A stretch of DNA of 64,000 nt from Sarcocystis neurona (GCA_000727475.1 JAQE01002279.1:1-64000), one strand, 5' to 3'. Shown: positions 11,501 through 21,900, counted from the first letter of the stretch. Notes: generated by a model from the letters alone, not told the origin. Translations and numbers: made by a program.

Positions 11501-14500
11501 TTACTGTCTCAGCGGAGTCGCGCGCTGGTGCATGCGCCAGAGCCGCCTGTCGGGCTGCCTGCGTCGGTTGCTGTCGGAGCAGCGACAGCAGAAAAGTGGG
11601 ATGGGGAGGACGCAGAAGAAATGGATATGGAAGAAGAGGAAGAGGTTGAACAGCTGGTGCCGCTGCATTTGCTGCTGCAGCCGACAGCAGCTGCGGCCGC
11701 TGCAGAGAAGCAGCAGCAACTGCAGCAGCTGTACGAACCGGTGCTGCAGCCAGGTGAAGGACTAGGAGGAGCAGCGAGGAACACGTGTAGAAGGTATTCT
11801 GAGCCAGGAGCAGTAGCAGCTGGAGCAGCAGCAGCAGCACTACAGCCGCGGCCTCTAATTCAGGCGGATCATCGCCTGTGTGTGCTAGAACTTTCGATCG
11901 AGCGTGCATGCGGTTCTGTTGCTGCTGAGGCGCTGGCGAAGACAATATCACAGCAGCGTCGGGCCGTCGCTGCTGCTGCTGCCCGTGCTGCTGCTGCTGC
12001 CGCTCCTGCAGCTGGGTTGACGTCTGCTTTGCGCTCTGCTGGCGGTGCCGGGAGTTCTGCTGCCGCTGGTGCTGGTGCATCGAATACTGCTGCTGCTTCT
12101 TCGTTGACTACCGCTGCTGCTGATCGAAAAGACGCTGCGTCGTCGCTGCCTGCAGCAGCAGGAGGGAGCAGCAGTGGGGGCACCGAAGGGGAGTGTGTAG
12201 ATATTACCAGCGCCGTCACAGCTGGTTCCGCTGCTCTTAGCGCAGCAGGTTGCAACGCCACCAGTCCTGCTGCTGCAGTTCTTTCCTCTGCTACAGCTGC
12301 TTATTCGCCGGCTTGTTCTCCCGGTGCGGCAGCAAAAGCGTCGACAGCTGCAGAGAGTCAAGAAACGAAGGCGTTTGTAGACGTCGGAGTGCAGGCTAGA
12401 GAGGACGCCGCTGCTGCTGCTGCTGCATGCGGATCTCCTTCGTGTCCAGCCGGACCCTTTGCGGCTGCTGTTGCGGGTTCCCCTACTGCAGCGTCTTCTT
12501 CAGCAGCCGCGTCTCCTGCTGCGGGGACGTCGCAGCAGCGACAGCAGGAGAGAAGCAGCAGCGCCGCCGCAGGCGGAGTGCGGCCAAGCAACCCGTTTGT
12601 CGTTGCCTCTGCAGCGGCAGCAGTTACTGCAGGAGGCGCAGGCGGCGGACGTGCTGCCGCTAGCAACAGCAGCAGGAGAAGCAGCAGCAGCAGCACGGTC
12701 ACTACGACGAGCTGCAGCGCTCGAGGCAGCAGCAGCAGTAGCAGCAGCAGTAGTAGTAGCAGCTTTAAGGCAGAAGAACCACCGCTGCTGCCTGCTGCAG
12801 AAGATTTGCTGTGGGATATGTTGGACTGGCGAGGCGTTGACGCTCTAGTTGTCGCGTGGCTAGCCGAAGCGGGGTTGTCGCCTGAAATGGTGCTGCTGCA
12901 GCCTCTTCTTCCTGCTGCGGCTGCTGCGCTGAGTCCCTTCTACGTCTGTCGCAGACGCCGAGCCCGGCTGCGAGAGACACAGGCAAGTGCCAGCGGCAGC
13001 AGCAGCAGCGGCAGCAGCAGCGGCAGCAGCAGAGGCAGCCAGAGCAGCAGCAGCAGCGGCGGCGGCAGGGGCGGCGGCCAAGGCAGCAGCGGCAGAGGCA
13101 GCCAGAGCAGCAGCAGCAGGCTGCAAGGTGCCGGGGCCCAGAGGAGAGGAGAGAACGGTGGAAGCAGAGAGAGAGAGGACGAGCCGGCGAGCGGAAGACG
13201 GGCAGCCCAGCAACGGCTGCACCAGCAACAGCAGCAGGAACAGCCGCAGCAGCACGCGGAGGATGAGCAGAAAGGCGTAGAATATGTACTGGGTTTAAAA
13301 GCAGCTCTTGTGGCGGATCTGTGGCAGCAGCTCGGCAAGGCGGCGGAGAGAGAAGTTGACTTCCATCTGCTGTTGCAGATGGCAGCCGAGCAGCAGCGCG
13401 AGAAACGGGCCGCAGCAGGAGCGGCTATAGCAGCAACAGCAGCAGCAACAGCAGCAGCAACAGCAGCAGCAGCAACAGCAGCACCAGGAACCACGCCGGT
13501 AGCGACAGCAGCGACAGGGACAGCAGCGAGTGTGGGAAGATCAGCAGCGGAACAGCACGGGGAGTCGCAACAGCAGCAGCAACAACAGATACGCCACGTG
13601 CGGAGGGAGCAGCACCAGGAGCAGCTTCAGCAGCAGCGGAGGCAGCGAAGACTCTTCAATCCGTCGAAGGCTGCAGAGACGGACGCGTGCGTCTCTGAGG
13701 GACATGGAGGCGGAAGCGGCGCATGCAGCAGCACAGGCAGCCACTGCAACATCAGCAGCGGCAGCAGGGGCAACAGCTGGAAGGAGAAGTGTAGCAGCAG
13801 CAGCAGCGGCGACAGTAGCAGCCAGGGAAGCAGGGACGGCAGCATCAGCAGGAGCGCAGGCAGCAGAACGGCGAGCTGCTGCGGCAGCAATAGAAGCACC
13901 AGCAAGGCGGATGGCGACAGCAGCAGCAGCACCAGCGCTGAACGGAGAAGCAGCAAACAGGAGGAAGAAGATGTGTCGCAAACTTTACGTGCGAGTAAGG
14001 AAGGGGTAGACGTTGATATAGAAGAAGTTTCAGAGAAAGATTCCGCCGGAAAGCAAGAAGACAAGCAAAAGGAAAGGAGTCAACAGGAAGAACAGGAACA
14101 AAAACTGCAGCGGCCGTCTCCTCCCATGAATACAGAGGCCAGAAAACAAAGCAGCTCTTGTTCAGCTACAACACCTGGTTTTCCTTTCTCTTCCTTTGCT
14201 TGTAAAGATGTTTCAAAGGTAACGCAGGAGAGAAAGGGACACGTCGCTACAGCAGAAACAGGCCAACAGCGGAGCGAAGGTGGAAACGGTGCTGCCCCGG
14301 CTGCGGTCAGTGCTGATGGCCCTCCGCCTGCTGCTGCTGCTGACTCTTCACCACCCTGCTGCAGCGTCTCCGTTCTTCCTCTTTCTGCAAGGTTGCCGAC
14401 AGCGACAGCAACCTCCCACATGGAGACCGCTGTTCCTGGTGCTCTTCCTGCTCCTTCCCTTCCTGCAGCGTTTGCTGCTCCTGCTGCTGTTCCACCTGCG

Positions 14501-15412
14501 GCGGGTCATGCTGCTCCTGTTGCTGAGGCAGCCGCAGCAGCAAGAAGAGAGGGAGGAGCCGAGACGGGTCCTGCTGACAGCAGCAGAACAGCTGATGACG
14601 CAAGCGAGAGAGTACGCGCGAGCGTCATAGAGAAACCGTCTCGTCCTTCTCCTTTTTCCTCATCTTCCTCGGCCGCGTCTCCTTCTCCGGCGTGGCGTTC
14701 CTCGTCTTCTGGTGCTGTTGCTGCTGCTGCGCGTCCCTCTTCTTCGTCTTCTTCTTTTGTTTGTCTTCCCATGCCTCCTGCTGCCGTCTCTTCGTCTGTG
14801 ACTTCGTCCTCTTCCCTTGCGTTTTCGTCAGCCCCGTCCTCGACGCCTTCTGCTGCTCTGAGGCAGATCCCGAACGTCGCAGCAAGTCTGAGCTGCGTCT
14901 TAGAGGTGGACGTTTTTGATGAAGAAAAGCAGGTGAGAATAGACGACCGTATGAAGTGGTGTCTTGTCGAAGGAGAGCAGGCGGTGCTGCACCATTGCCA
15001 GCAGCTAGCGGCAGAGCTGCTGCTGCCCGCGCACGTTGCTGCTGCGTATCGGGTGGCGATGCACCGCTGTATTGAAGCGAAGAAAACAGAACTTCTGCGA
15101 GAATTTTCGCCCCACTTGGTCGCCTTTCAGACGGCTAGGGGACTCGGCTTGCCGCTCATGTGTATGCGCCGTCGGCCGTACTGGGGAGGTCTCCCGCAAC
15201 CGCAACAGCAACAGCAGCAGCAGCAGCAAGTGCACCAGCAGCAGCAGCAGCGCGGCGGAGGCGGCGGCGGGTCTAGTGGAGCGGGGGGGGGGCGGCGGGG
15301 AAATATGGCCCGCGTCGGCTGCAGCAGCAGCAGGAGCGGCTGTGGGGACGGGGATGGGGACGGCCACAGCTGGAGGAAGCAGCAGCAGAAATGCCTTCGC
15401 AGCTGCTGCTGA
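8579..15412 (+). CDS. very large Ala/Ser/Gln-rich protein with SNF5/SMARCB1-like segments
   Basis: The open frame runs from 7,922, but its first ATG is at 8,579, giving about 2,277 residues; an upstream exon is possible. Most of it is CAG-encoded poly-Ala, poly-Ser and poly-Gln. Complex segments stand out at about 10,936-11,110, 11,592-11,690 (LVPLHLLL after an acidic stretch), 11,848-11,960 (RLCVLELSIE), 12,778-12,978 (DLLWDMLDW, then LAEAGLSPEMV), 13,274-13,420 and 14,865-15,190 (SCVLEVDVFDEE, IDDRMKW, LAAELLLP, then a basic tail). The strand, W-containing turn and helix order matches SNF5 repeats, the fold of the SMARCB1/INI1 subunit of SWI/SNF remodellers. In this reading, repeat 1 is split by repeats of low complexity and repeat 2 is compact near the C terminus. 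The coding certainty is high. The SNF5 assignment is inference from pattern, and a lineage-specific nuclear protein is the alternative. The frame may change at the G10 run 15,283-15,292. Confidence 0.6.
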   Translation: MVNVQQEQQHPAVKNQREQHAVSLIGGEQEQSQKELQLESYVVEEGASKCSRVGDAVETLFNVTSGEATSTAAAPAGEGRGLTAETVLRGAVAGGGGIERLEIAERGAFDAVAASPASSSAAVAPPAPFVAAGTHVLPRTASCSPSAWILGPAAAAVAAASVSAGSAAAAVSAEQYQQHLPVAVQQQGALSYTAAERGAPSGTERSYFARSSSSSKILGISSASSSTTCSSSSSDTRSSLNIPVGPGLSAAAGGVAASREAEQVMGNPNRSGEAAAADKEEVGLAATAAAPAVAADAGDPSAAAAVPQASTTLPRMSSAAADLAATTRTAATATGLNSSVAAADLAAAKTPAAASEVGAAVIPAEKLAVLFAAAGGEEAAANAGASAAAAAQLQPRSCVAATAVAECQTPPATQPAEGGAVSPAAAAALLSSSSAGAEDPCGRSSFDGKGLGGGGSGRPITNSSSSSMGVSGSDSSSSCSSVGEDAGIGDSGSSGKSSCSSTPEGGSSKGGSSLSSRSSSNFAETAAKSSRSTQQQQQQQAAASSVASAFKRSFPLQRGQEVRARQNVAAAATASAVPSKLQQRFAAACSRGGSSSSCNTGREIAAGGAALQRRKVSSSPPSSRTAAGSCRGSDAESSNISRVYQGSSRLHRQSLPLLQDAFSLATSLPSVTNDEVLVAAAAAAAAATAAAAAAAARISPRVTGSDTAAAAAGTGATGGSGAPAAAAGGEGGNQKAAAIRREQETQQGVAAAATANQTAATGIATAAEAAGTDPVAAAGRDVVPSKAAKNFARVLQDRLPIRSVEALPPVQQLLHLFAYVQPPLLMQQACKAVQQLQKQQQVEKPSQLLSLPVPSRIGPLSSSSSEKEESRSDRSRDSSAGAAVPAAAAVAEGETAERETNEIWSSNSGAGGAAAAAGSSAAAVGAHPPAAAVGSSGSLLHAYHTYVASASSAAAMGAAEAQAEAAAAAGDMAALLSQRSRALVHAPEPPVGLPASVAVGAATAEKWDGEDAEEMDMEEEEEVEQLVPLHLLLQPTAAAAAAEKQQQLQQLYEPVLQPGEGLGGAARNTCRRYSEPGAVAAGAAAAALQPRPLIQADHRLCVLELSIERACGSVAAEALAKTISQQRRAVAAAAARAAAAAAPAAGLTSALRSAGGAGSSAAAGAGASNTAAASSLTTAAADRKDAASSLPAAAGGSSSGGTEGECVDITSAVTAGSAALSAAGCNATSPAAAVLSSATAAYSPACSPGAAAKASTAAESQETKAFVDVGVQAREDAAAAAAACGSPSCPAGPFAAAVAGSPTAASSSAAASPAAGTSQQRQQERSSSAAAGGVRPSNPFVVASAAAAVTAGGAGGGRAAASNSSRRSSSSSTVTTTSCSARGSSSSSSSSSSSSFKAEEPPLLPAAEDLLWDMLDWRGVDALVVAWLAEAGLSPEMVLLQPLLPAAAAALSPFYVCRRRRARLRETQASASGSSSSGSSSGSSRGSQSSSSSGGGRGGGQGSSGRGSQSSSSRLQGAGAQRRGENGGSREREDEPASGRRAAQQRLHQQQQQEQPQQHAEDEQKGVEYVLGLKAALVADLWQQLGKAAEREVDFHLLLQMAAEQQREKRAAAGAAIAATAAATAAATAAAATAAPGTTPVATAATGTAASVGRSAAEQHGESQQQQQQQIRHVRREQHQEQLQQQRRQRRLFNPSKAAETDACVSEGHGGGSGACSSTGSHCNISSGSRGNSWKEKCSSSSSGDSSSQGSRDGSISRSAGSRTASCCGSNRSTSKADGDSSSSTSAERRSSKQEEEDVSQTLRASKEGVDVDIEEVSEKDSAGKQEDKQKERSQQEEQEQKLQRPSPPMNTEARKQSSSCSATTPGFPFSSFACKDVSKVTQERKGHVATAETGQQRSEGGNGAAPAAVSADGPPPAAAADSSPPCCSVSVLPLSARLPTATATSHMETAVPGALPAPSLPAAFAAPAAVPPAAGHAAPVAEAAAAARREGGAETGPADSSRTADDASERVRASVIEKPSRPSPFSSSSSAASPSPAWRSSSSGAVAAAARPSSSSSSFVCLPMPPAAVSSSVTSSSSLAFSSAPSSTPSAALRQIPNVAASLSCVLEVDVFDEEKQVRIDDRMKWCLVEGEQAVLHHCQQLAAELLLPAHVAAAYRVAMHRCIEAKKTELLREFSPHLVAFQTARGLGLPLMCMRRRPYWGGLPQPQQQQQQQQQVHQQQQQRGGGGGGSSGAGGGRRGNMARVGCSSSRSGCGDGDGDGHSWRKQQQKCLRSCC

Positions 15413-15517
15413 CAACGTTGCCGTCTTCAAAAAAATGGGAGGCAGACAACCCGGCAAGCGGCTACACGAGTGGGCAGGCGGGGGGAAAGTCTTCTTCTTC
15501 ACAGATGTTCCTCAAAA
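15293..15517 (+). CDS. possible shifted-frame 3' continuation of the giant gene, ending at a splice donor
   Basis: In the frame one base ahead of the giant frame, sequence just after the G10 run stays open to a good donor, CAAAA|GTAAGG, at 15,517/15,518. It encodes an Ala-rich stretch followed by a complex piece containing DNVAVFKKMGGRQPG and GGKVFFFTDVPQ. The giant frame instead ends in a low-complexity tail at 15,412. A one-base length error or variation in the G run, or a short intron in the repeat, would join the two. The exon would end in phase 2, which fits the acceptor before the open frame at 17,236. Confidence 0.35.
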
Positions 15518-15579
15518 GTAAGGAGAAATCGCCAAGACATCCGCTGCCATCTTTCCCTCCCACACAACGCCCTGCCAAT

Positions 15580-16720
15580 GCCTGTGCTTCAATATATACG
15601 TGTACATACACAGAAATGTATATCCACGTACATACATGTATATGTAAATGAATGTCTGTCCTCTCTGTATAGGTGTATGTGTTTGTACATGTGTGTCCAC
15701 ATATACATATATATATATATATATATTTATCTGTGCTGGGTACATGTACATACGTGTTTGTATATGTATATATATCTATGTGTATATATATATATTTGTT
15801 GATGGGACTCAAGGTCCAGGTGGTTTTTTGACGTTGTGGACTGTGCTTCGTCTGTCTTCTGTCTGTTTATGTGTTTGAATGTGAATCGACCTCTCTGTAT
15901 ATTTATATATATATATATTAATGTTTGTGTATCCACCCATGTATGGATGTACATACGTATGGATTTGCGTGTTAACGAATTTGAATATTCAGTTCCATAT
16001 GCAAGTTGTGCGTATATATATATATATATGTATCTCTGTCTCTCTCTACACATATATATATATATATATGTATAGGTATATGGTTAATTATGTGAAAGAA
16101 TATATAGAGAAATCGGTGTAGGCAGACTGAAATCTACAGATAGAAATGGAGCTCTGCAATAAAAATGGGCAGCCGTATCATTTGTACCTCCGCACGTGTG
16201 ACGTACTCTGGGGGCAGCTGCGTAGACCAGGAGGACGTGCCTACGCACATTCATATATCTATATATATATATATGTCTCTATATGCGCGTACGTTTATAT
16301 ATACGTATGTGTATATATACACCTCTGTATACAAAAGTATATACATCTACGTCTACGTCTACGTATATACGCTTGTGCCTTCCGCCACTCGTATACATAT
16401 GCATACACACATAAACGTTTATATATAAATGTCTACAAACCCCTATATGTGTGTACGTATACGCCCCAGCATATATCCGTGTATATACAGAAACATATAT
16501 GTACAGAAGTATGCTTGTACATATGTGTGTACGTAATGTGTACTCCCGTGCTTAGTGGCGTCGGTTGTACGGACGTACAGAGCCATATGCCGGTAGAGAT
16601 GTACTCCTGTACACGTGCCCATATATGTAGACCATATATATGTATGTCTACACACATGCACTTCCGCATACATGCAAGTATTCACGCAAGACTTTATATA
16701 CACACACACACACACTGCGT
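15580..16720. repeat. TATATA/GTATGT/CACACA microsatellite field
   Basis: TA dinucleotide runs alternate with GTATGTAC, TACGTA and CACACA motifs for more than 1 kb. Translations in all frames are Tyr/Ile/His/Thr-rich artefacts. No gene is visible. The stretch from 16,740 to 17,180 is complex sequence but holds nothing I recognise. Confidence 0.85.
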
Positions 16721-17235
16721 TTCGTGTCTTCTTTTCACTTAAAGGAGAGAAAACGGCCGAAGGTCCTTTTTTATCGGCGAATGCTACCCCCCCCATTTTG
16801 TGTTCTCTCCGTCTGCTTCTCTAATGCGGAAGATTTGTATACTCACACGAAGGACGAGGTGGCGGGGTGCGGCTTTCTCCGTGTCTCTCGAAAAAAATGT
16901 TGGAGAGGTTCATGCCTTGACTTCTGTGTTAGAAACTGAGCCGGCGTCGCGCATGTGGTTTTTCTGATGGTTCTACGGCTTTCTGAATGTCGTATACATT
17001 TTGGATATTTCTTCTCTACAGCGTCTCTGTCTCTGTCCCCGTTTGGGGTGCTCGTTTCTCTCGTCTTCCTTTTCTTCTTCTTGGTCTCTTTCTTCCTGTT
17101 TTCCTTCGTGGTCTTCACCTTGAAGGGTGTGCCTGTTTTATCGTAGAAGAACACCTCTTTGACTTTCTGCATGCGTTTCTAACGAGTGTTTCCCTTCTCG
17201 TTCTTTTGCGTTTGCTGCCTCTGTGTCGCTCTCAG

Positions 17236-18508
17236 CAGCGCAGAGAAGCGACTGCAGCAGCAGCGGACACATGTGGCAACGACCTCGCCGGGGCTGCTGA
17301 GTGCCGCGCCGCTGCTGCAGCCGTGGAGTTCTCTGGTTTCCTCGTCCACGAGGACGCGAACAACAAAACCTTACCCTCCGCTGCTGCTGCCTGCGGCTCC
17401 TCTGTGTGTGCAACAGCAGGGGCCGCAGCAGGAACCGCTCGAGCTGCCTCACCAGCAGCGACATAGGTACCCTGTACAGCAGCAGCAGCAGCGCGGCACG
17501 TATCGTCAGTATCGTCTTGTCCGTCAGAGGCAGGGGGAGGAAGAGCAGCTGCGTGAGCAGCAGCCGACGCCTGACAGCAGAGAAGTTTCTACGGCTCGGA
17601 CGAGGCTGTGTCAAGTAGAGAAAAGTGATGTTGCAGTGGAAGGGGGTCGGTCTGCTGCTGCCGCTGCTGCTTTTGCTGCTGGGAGTTTCGCTGCTCCTGT
17701 CACTGCGACTGCTGCTTCTGCTGGCCCCAGGCCAACAGCCGTGCATCCCTGCGGCCGCGCTGCGTGGGCTGGCTTCAGCTCGGAGAGGTTGAGCGAAAGT
17801 CTCCGCACCCCGGCAGCAGCCGCAGCCGCACGGGGTGGTGCAGCGGGTGAAGCGTTACAAGCATGGGCTGCGAACGTAGAGACAGCAGCACGAGGAGCTG
17901 TGGCACCAGCAGGAGTCGCTCCAGCAGCAGTCCGGACGGCAGGAGGAGCTGACGCGGGAATAGTGGGAGGAGCAGCAGGAAGAAGAGCAGGGCCGCATCA
18001 CGTGTCATCTGCGTGTCACTTTCTGCGTTTACCCACTCCGTTTTACGAACCGGCGTCTCCTGTTTTTGCTGCAGCTTTCTTTGGCGAGAGAACGAACATT
18101 CGGGGCTCTCGCCTGTTGTCGTCTTTCCTCAAAAGAAAGAGAAGTAGAATCGTTTCTTCTTGCTTCGTAGGCGCTGCTGCTTCCTCCGGTGCTGCTGCTG
18201 CTGATTCCGCTGTTTCCGCTGCGGAGACTGGCGACGCGGTCAGAGCTGCTGGCGGCAGTGATGCAGCAGGAGCGGCAGAAGAGAAGACGGCGGATGCAGA
18301 TGATGATGACGAGGAGGAGGAAGATGTGTCGGGGCCAGACGAAAGTCTTCAGAGATGGGAGGAGGAGAAACACGAAGAACAGCGGCTGCTGCTGCTGCAG
18401 CAACTACATACTGGCACGCTGCCCGAATTCGGTCCCGTTGTATTGAGAGGGCCTGAAGGAGCTGCCTGGCCAGGCAGAAGAGCAGCAAGCAAGAGACGCA
18501 GGCGTTAA
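17236..18508 (+). CDS. Met-less open exon, Ala-rich with acidic and basic C-terminal segments
   Basis: A 1.3-kb open frame ends with a Lys/Arg-rich terminus (SKRRRR) and TGA-free coding up to 18,508. It contains no methionine at all, so it cannot be a gene by itself; it is best read as a terminal exon. A pyrimidine-rich acceptor, TGTGTCGCTCTCAG|, precedes position 17,236. Features include Gln/Arg-rich and Ala-rich regions, a complex patch with FFGERTNIRGSR, an acidic run (DADDDDEEEEDVSG) and a final motif TLPEFGPVVLRG. The phase at 17,236 fits the donor at 15,518, so it may be the last exon of the giant gene. I recognise no domain. Confidence 0.4.
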
Positions 18509-18729
18509 TGGGCAGGCGAACGTAGACCCAACAAGAGGTGTAGGTAGTTATTCTCACGGCCACGACATCCCGCCAGCCTTCCTTTTCTCTTGCACAAGGC
18601 ATGTTGGAGCGTAATCGAAAGATGGCGTACAAGTGGGCGTATCCTGTCGCGCACTTTTTTTTTTGGACGCGTTTATGATCGGTGGATTACGGCGACGTAG
18701 CAGAGTTTCTCTGTATTTATTTAGATGCG

Positions 18730-20280
18730 GAACAAAGGCAGCAGCAGCAGCAGAAATATCGGCAGTGCTGCTGTCTCCGCATGACATGGCGCGAGACACC
18801 GCAGCGCCGGCAGCTGCGGCAGCACTTGCTGCAGCAGGGGTACGCACTGCAGTAGTTGCAGGGATATGGTTAGCCCGCAGAAGTGTGAACAAGAAAAGCA
18901 GACGCTTGAGCAGCAGCAGCGTCGGTGAAGTAAGCGGGGGCACCGCGAACGGCAACACCGACAGGATCACGAACGGCAGCAGCAGCTGTCGCCCCAGCAG
19001 AAGCAGTCAGGCGGGGCAACAGCTGTTGCAAGCAGAGGTGCAGCATGGTGAAGAGAAATAGCAGCAACAACAACAAATCAAAAGTACGACTTTATACCTG
19101 AGCGGCAGGTTTTTCTGTTTCTGAAAGCAGCAGCAGCGACCAACAGACAACGACAGCAGCAAAGTGAGGTTAGTAGACAGGACTGTCAATGACGCCAGCA
19201 GGCGAGAGAAGGACAGGAGTTCCTAGTCGTGGAAGAAGTCTCAGTAGAATCAGGAGGACACAAAATCAACGGATGTCTCGGTATTGCGAGCCACCACATA
19301 AGAACTACAGCGTCCGCTGCCTCTGCGGCACGGCCGAAGCGTGAGAGTTGCTGCACTACCGATAGCGGCCACCTACCAGCCGTGGCGGCTCCCACAGGGC
19401 CAGCAGCAGCGACGGAACCGGCAGCGGCAGCAGTCGATGAGACACAAACAGCAACAACAGAAGCACGGACACTCATGTGAACATCAGGGGGCGGCAGCAG
19501 CTACGACGGCAGCATTAGGATCAAAATTTGCAACAGGCGCAGCAAGAGCTGCAGAAGTAAAAACGATAGCACTACACGAGAAGCACAAACGTGGTGCCGG
19601 GGCAGCGGAAACGCGTGGTTAGCAGCAGAGGCGTTCTTGCGATGAATAAAGCTGCAGCAAAAGTGGCGCAGAAGCGCGAAGTCGGAGCTGCAGTAGCAGA
19701 CGCCTCAAAGAGTTGGTGGGAAGGAATACGAAACTGCAGAATTTGTCGACGAGAGGGAGGAGCAGTGGCATATGGAAGACGTTACAGCTGCACAGGAGGA
19801 GGAAACGGGATAGTATAGATAGCTCTCTGAGAAAGAACCAGCGGCAGCAGCAGCGGCAGGAACGACGTACACGCAGCGCCAGCCGCTGCTCCGTTGGCCC
19901 GCGTGGCGACAGCAGTGACGGCTGCATGCGTGACAGTGGCCCAGGGTGGTGGCTGCGCATCAGCAGCAGAAACACCGGAGTGTAGCACTGCAGTGAACCT
20001 AGAGATTACTTTTTGATCAGTCGAAGTAGCATGGTTGGGGATATTTTCAAGACGAACGGTGTTATTCGGATCTGCGTGAACCGGCAGGACGAGCATGCAG
20101 CAGGAGACTGCTGCGCAGCGACAAGAGGAAAAACAATGTAGCCGGAGAGGCCGTAGAAGTGCTTCAGCCGTAGCTTATGGATATTTTAATGGCAGCTAAA
20201 GAGTGCGCTAAAGAATGCGTAAGCAGCAGCCGAGTGCTACGTCTGCGGCAGAAGGCTTTTTCAGCAGGTGCAACAGGCAA
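18730..20280 (+). repeat. CAG-rich stretch, no recognisable gene
   Basis: Interspersed CAG/GCA units continue on the plus strand, less pure than in the 5.5-7.9 kb block. Open frames on both strands are short, overlap each other and are biased to Ala, Ser, Gln, Leu or Cys. From 20,280 to 20,640 the sequence is complex but unassigned. From 20,640 to 20,990 it contains TG/CA microsatellite. Confidence 0.55.
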
Positions 20281-21043
20281 ACGCTAAGCAGCCAGGCGGC
20301 GTGATGGGTCAATCGCAGAGTTGCATGCACCGGTGGTAGTGGTTACCTTATTGCAGTAAAGAACGTGCATGGTGATTTTGTGTGGTGGAGGTGCATGCTC
20401 TTCAGTGGTACATAGCAGCAACTCCTGCGTTTGCATGTCGGTGACGGGAGTTGCTGTAACAATCACCTTTTTTGAGAGTCGCCGCAGCAATGTAGAAACA
20501 TGCTGCTGCGTGGCGCTTCTAGAAAACGGTCTGGGTGCAGGTCACTTTTCATTGGCGGACGCACTCGTGACGTGCACGCACGATTTTTGCGGAACCGCTT
20601 CAACTGCAGGAGGCGCCTATACGCACCGTCAGTGACAAACACTGGTTGTATTACTTGCGTGTGAGTGTATGTATTTTTGTGTATAAGAACTTCCGATCGA
20701 CCATATGCCGTGACATACACGCCCCTCTGTGGTTAGAGGTATACATGTTCGCTCGTGTGCGTACGTGTGTGTGTGTATGTGTGTGAGGGCGTGTGTGTGT
20801 GTGTTCAAAAGTAACTTTTCGTGCGTGCGGGCGCTCGCACCTGTGAAAATCAGAACGGTGGATACTTACGATCATACGGAAGGCCGAAGCGACTCACGCA
20901 CATAGAATAGATAAGTACACATATGTACGTATATACAAGTGCACGCGTGTGTAGGTGTATGTGCACATACGCGGACGCACGTGTGGAGAGGAAATAACAG
21001 ATTTGTGAAGAGAGCTTACAGCAGCTGCTGTACAGCTGCGGAC

Positions 21044-21104
21044 ATGGAGGTGAAGTTGCCTTTGTGGAAATGGCACGAGGCCGTGAGGCGGTTGAGCGGC
21101 TCTG
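21044..21104 (+). CDS. candidate first exon (20 codons) with donor
   Basis: ATG in a favourable context (GGACATGG, G at -3 and +4) opens a short frame beginning MEVKLPLWKWHEAV and reaching TCTG|GTGAGC, a good donor, in phase 1. A pyrimidine-rich stretch follows, as an intron might. No downstream exon could be assigned and the peptide resembles nothing I know, so this is a weak prediction. Confidence 0.2.
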
Positions 21105-21109
21105 GTGAG

Positions 21110-21900
21110 CGGAGATCTGGGCAGTGCGTCTTCGTGGATCTGCTTGTTCATATAGATTTGTTTCATGTTTTGGCGCCTGCACTCTCCCTTTATCTGTTTC
21201 CTTCATCGGCGTCTTTCACTGTTGTAGTTTAAGTCTTGATTTGCGTAGATCATCTTGCCCGTTTATCTTTGCACCCTGTCGTCTTACCTCAGGTTTATGT
21301 CTGTCCCTGCGTATCCGCGTTCCTCTTTTTTATAAGTTCTGATGTTGCCGCCTTTTGTCTTTTCTTGTTGCGTACGAGGTTTTCTTTGGTTTCGTCTTCG
21401 GACCTTACTTCACCTGGTGTCGCCTGCTGTTTGAGTATACATCCATTTCAGCGCCTGGACGCAATTTCTCTCGTATTCGGCTCACTGCACATATTCCCCC
21501 GCGTGTTCCATGCCACCGTCTTGACTCAACGCTAACGTTCGTCCTTCCTACTCTCTAATAGAACTCATCTTGTTTAAGTTTTTCCTTATGTTTTCTCTCT
21601 ACGTGTTTTAGCTGTTTTGTCTCTTCTCAACGTCTTATCAAGTATTCACTTCATTTCCAATTTTAGTTGCGCACCTCTTCTTCATGTCCCCCTTTCTGTT
21701 CACGTGTCTACTTTGTTTTGGCACGTTGACATACATGTTGTGCTCTTGGAGTCCAAATCTCCTGCACATCACACGATCGTACATCCCTGCGTGTTGGGTT
21801 GTCTTCTCAGCGTTTTGCCAAGAGCTTGTGGCCAGCGGGGTAATTCTCCGGCTTTACATTTCTACAAACAGCTTTGCATTCGTTGCCAGTTAACGGTGGC
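21110..21900 (+). other. pyrimidine-rich stretch with unassigned open frames
   Basis: The plus strand is T- and C-rich and resembles 4,130-5,210 in composition. Two overlapping non-repetitive frames follow to about 22,390, one with a hydrophobic segment encoded near 21,925-21,995. Both start only at non-ATG codons and overlap in different frames, so I cannot call either a gene. Confidence 0.35.

Noticed and set aside
15480..16750. Tyr/Ile/His/Thr-rich open frames in this and other microsatellite fields
   Set aside because: TATATA and CATACA repeats lack stops in some frames, and the translations are pure repeat artefacts.
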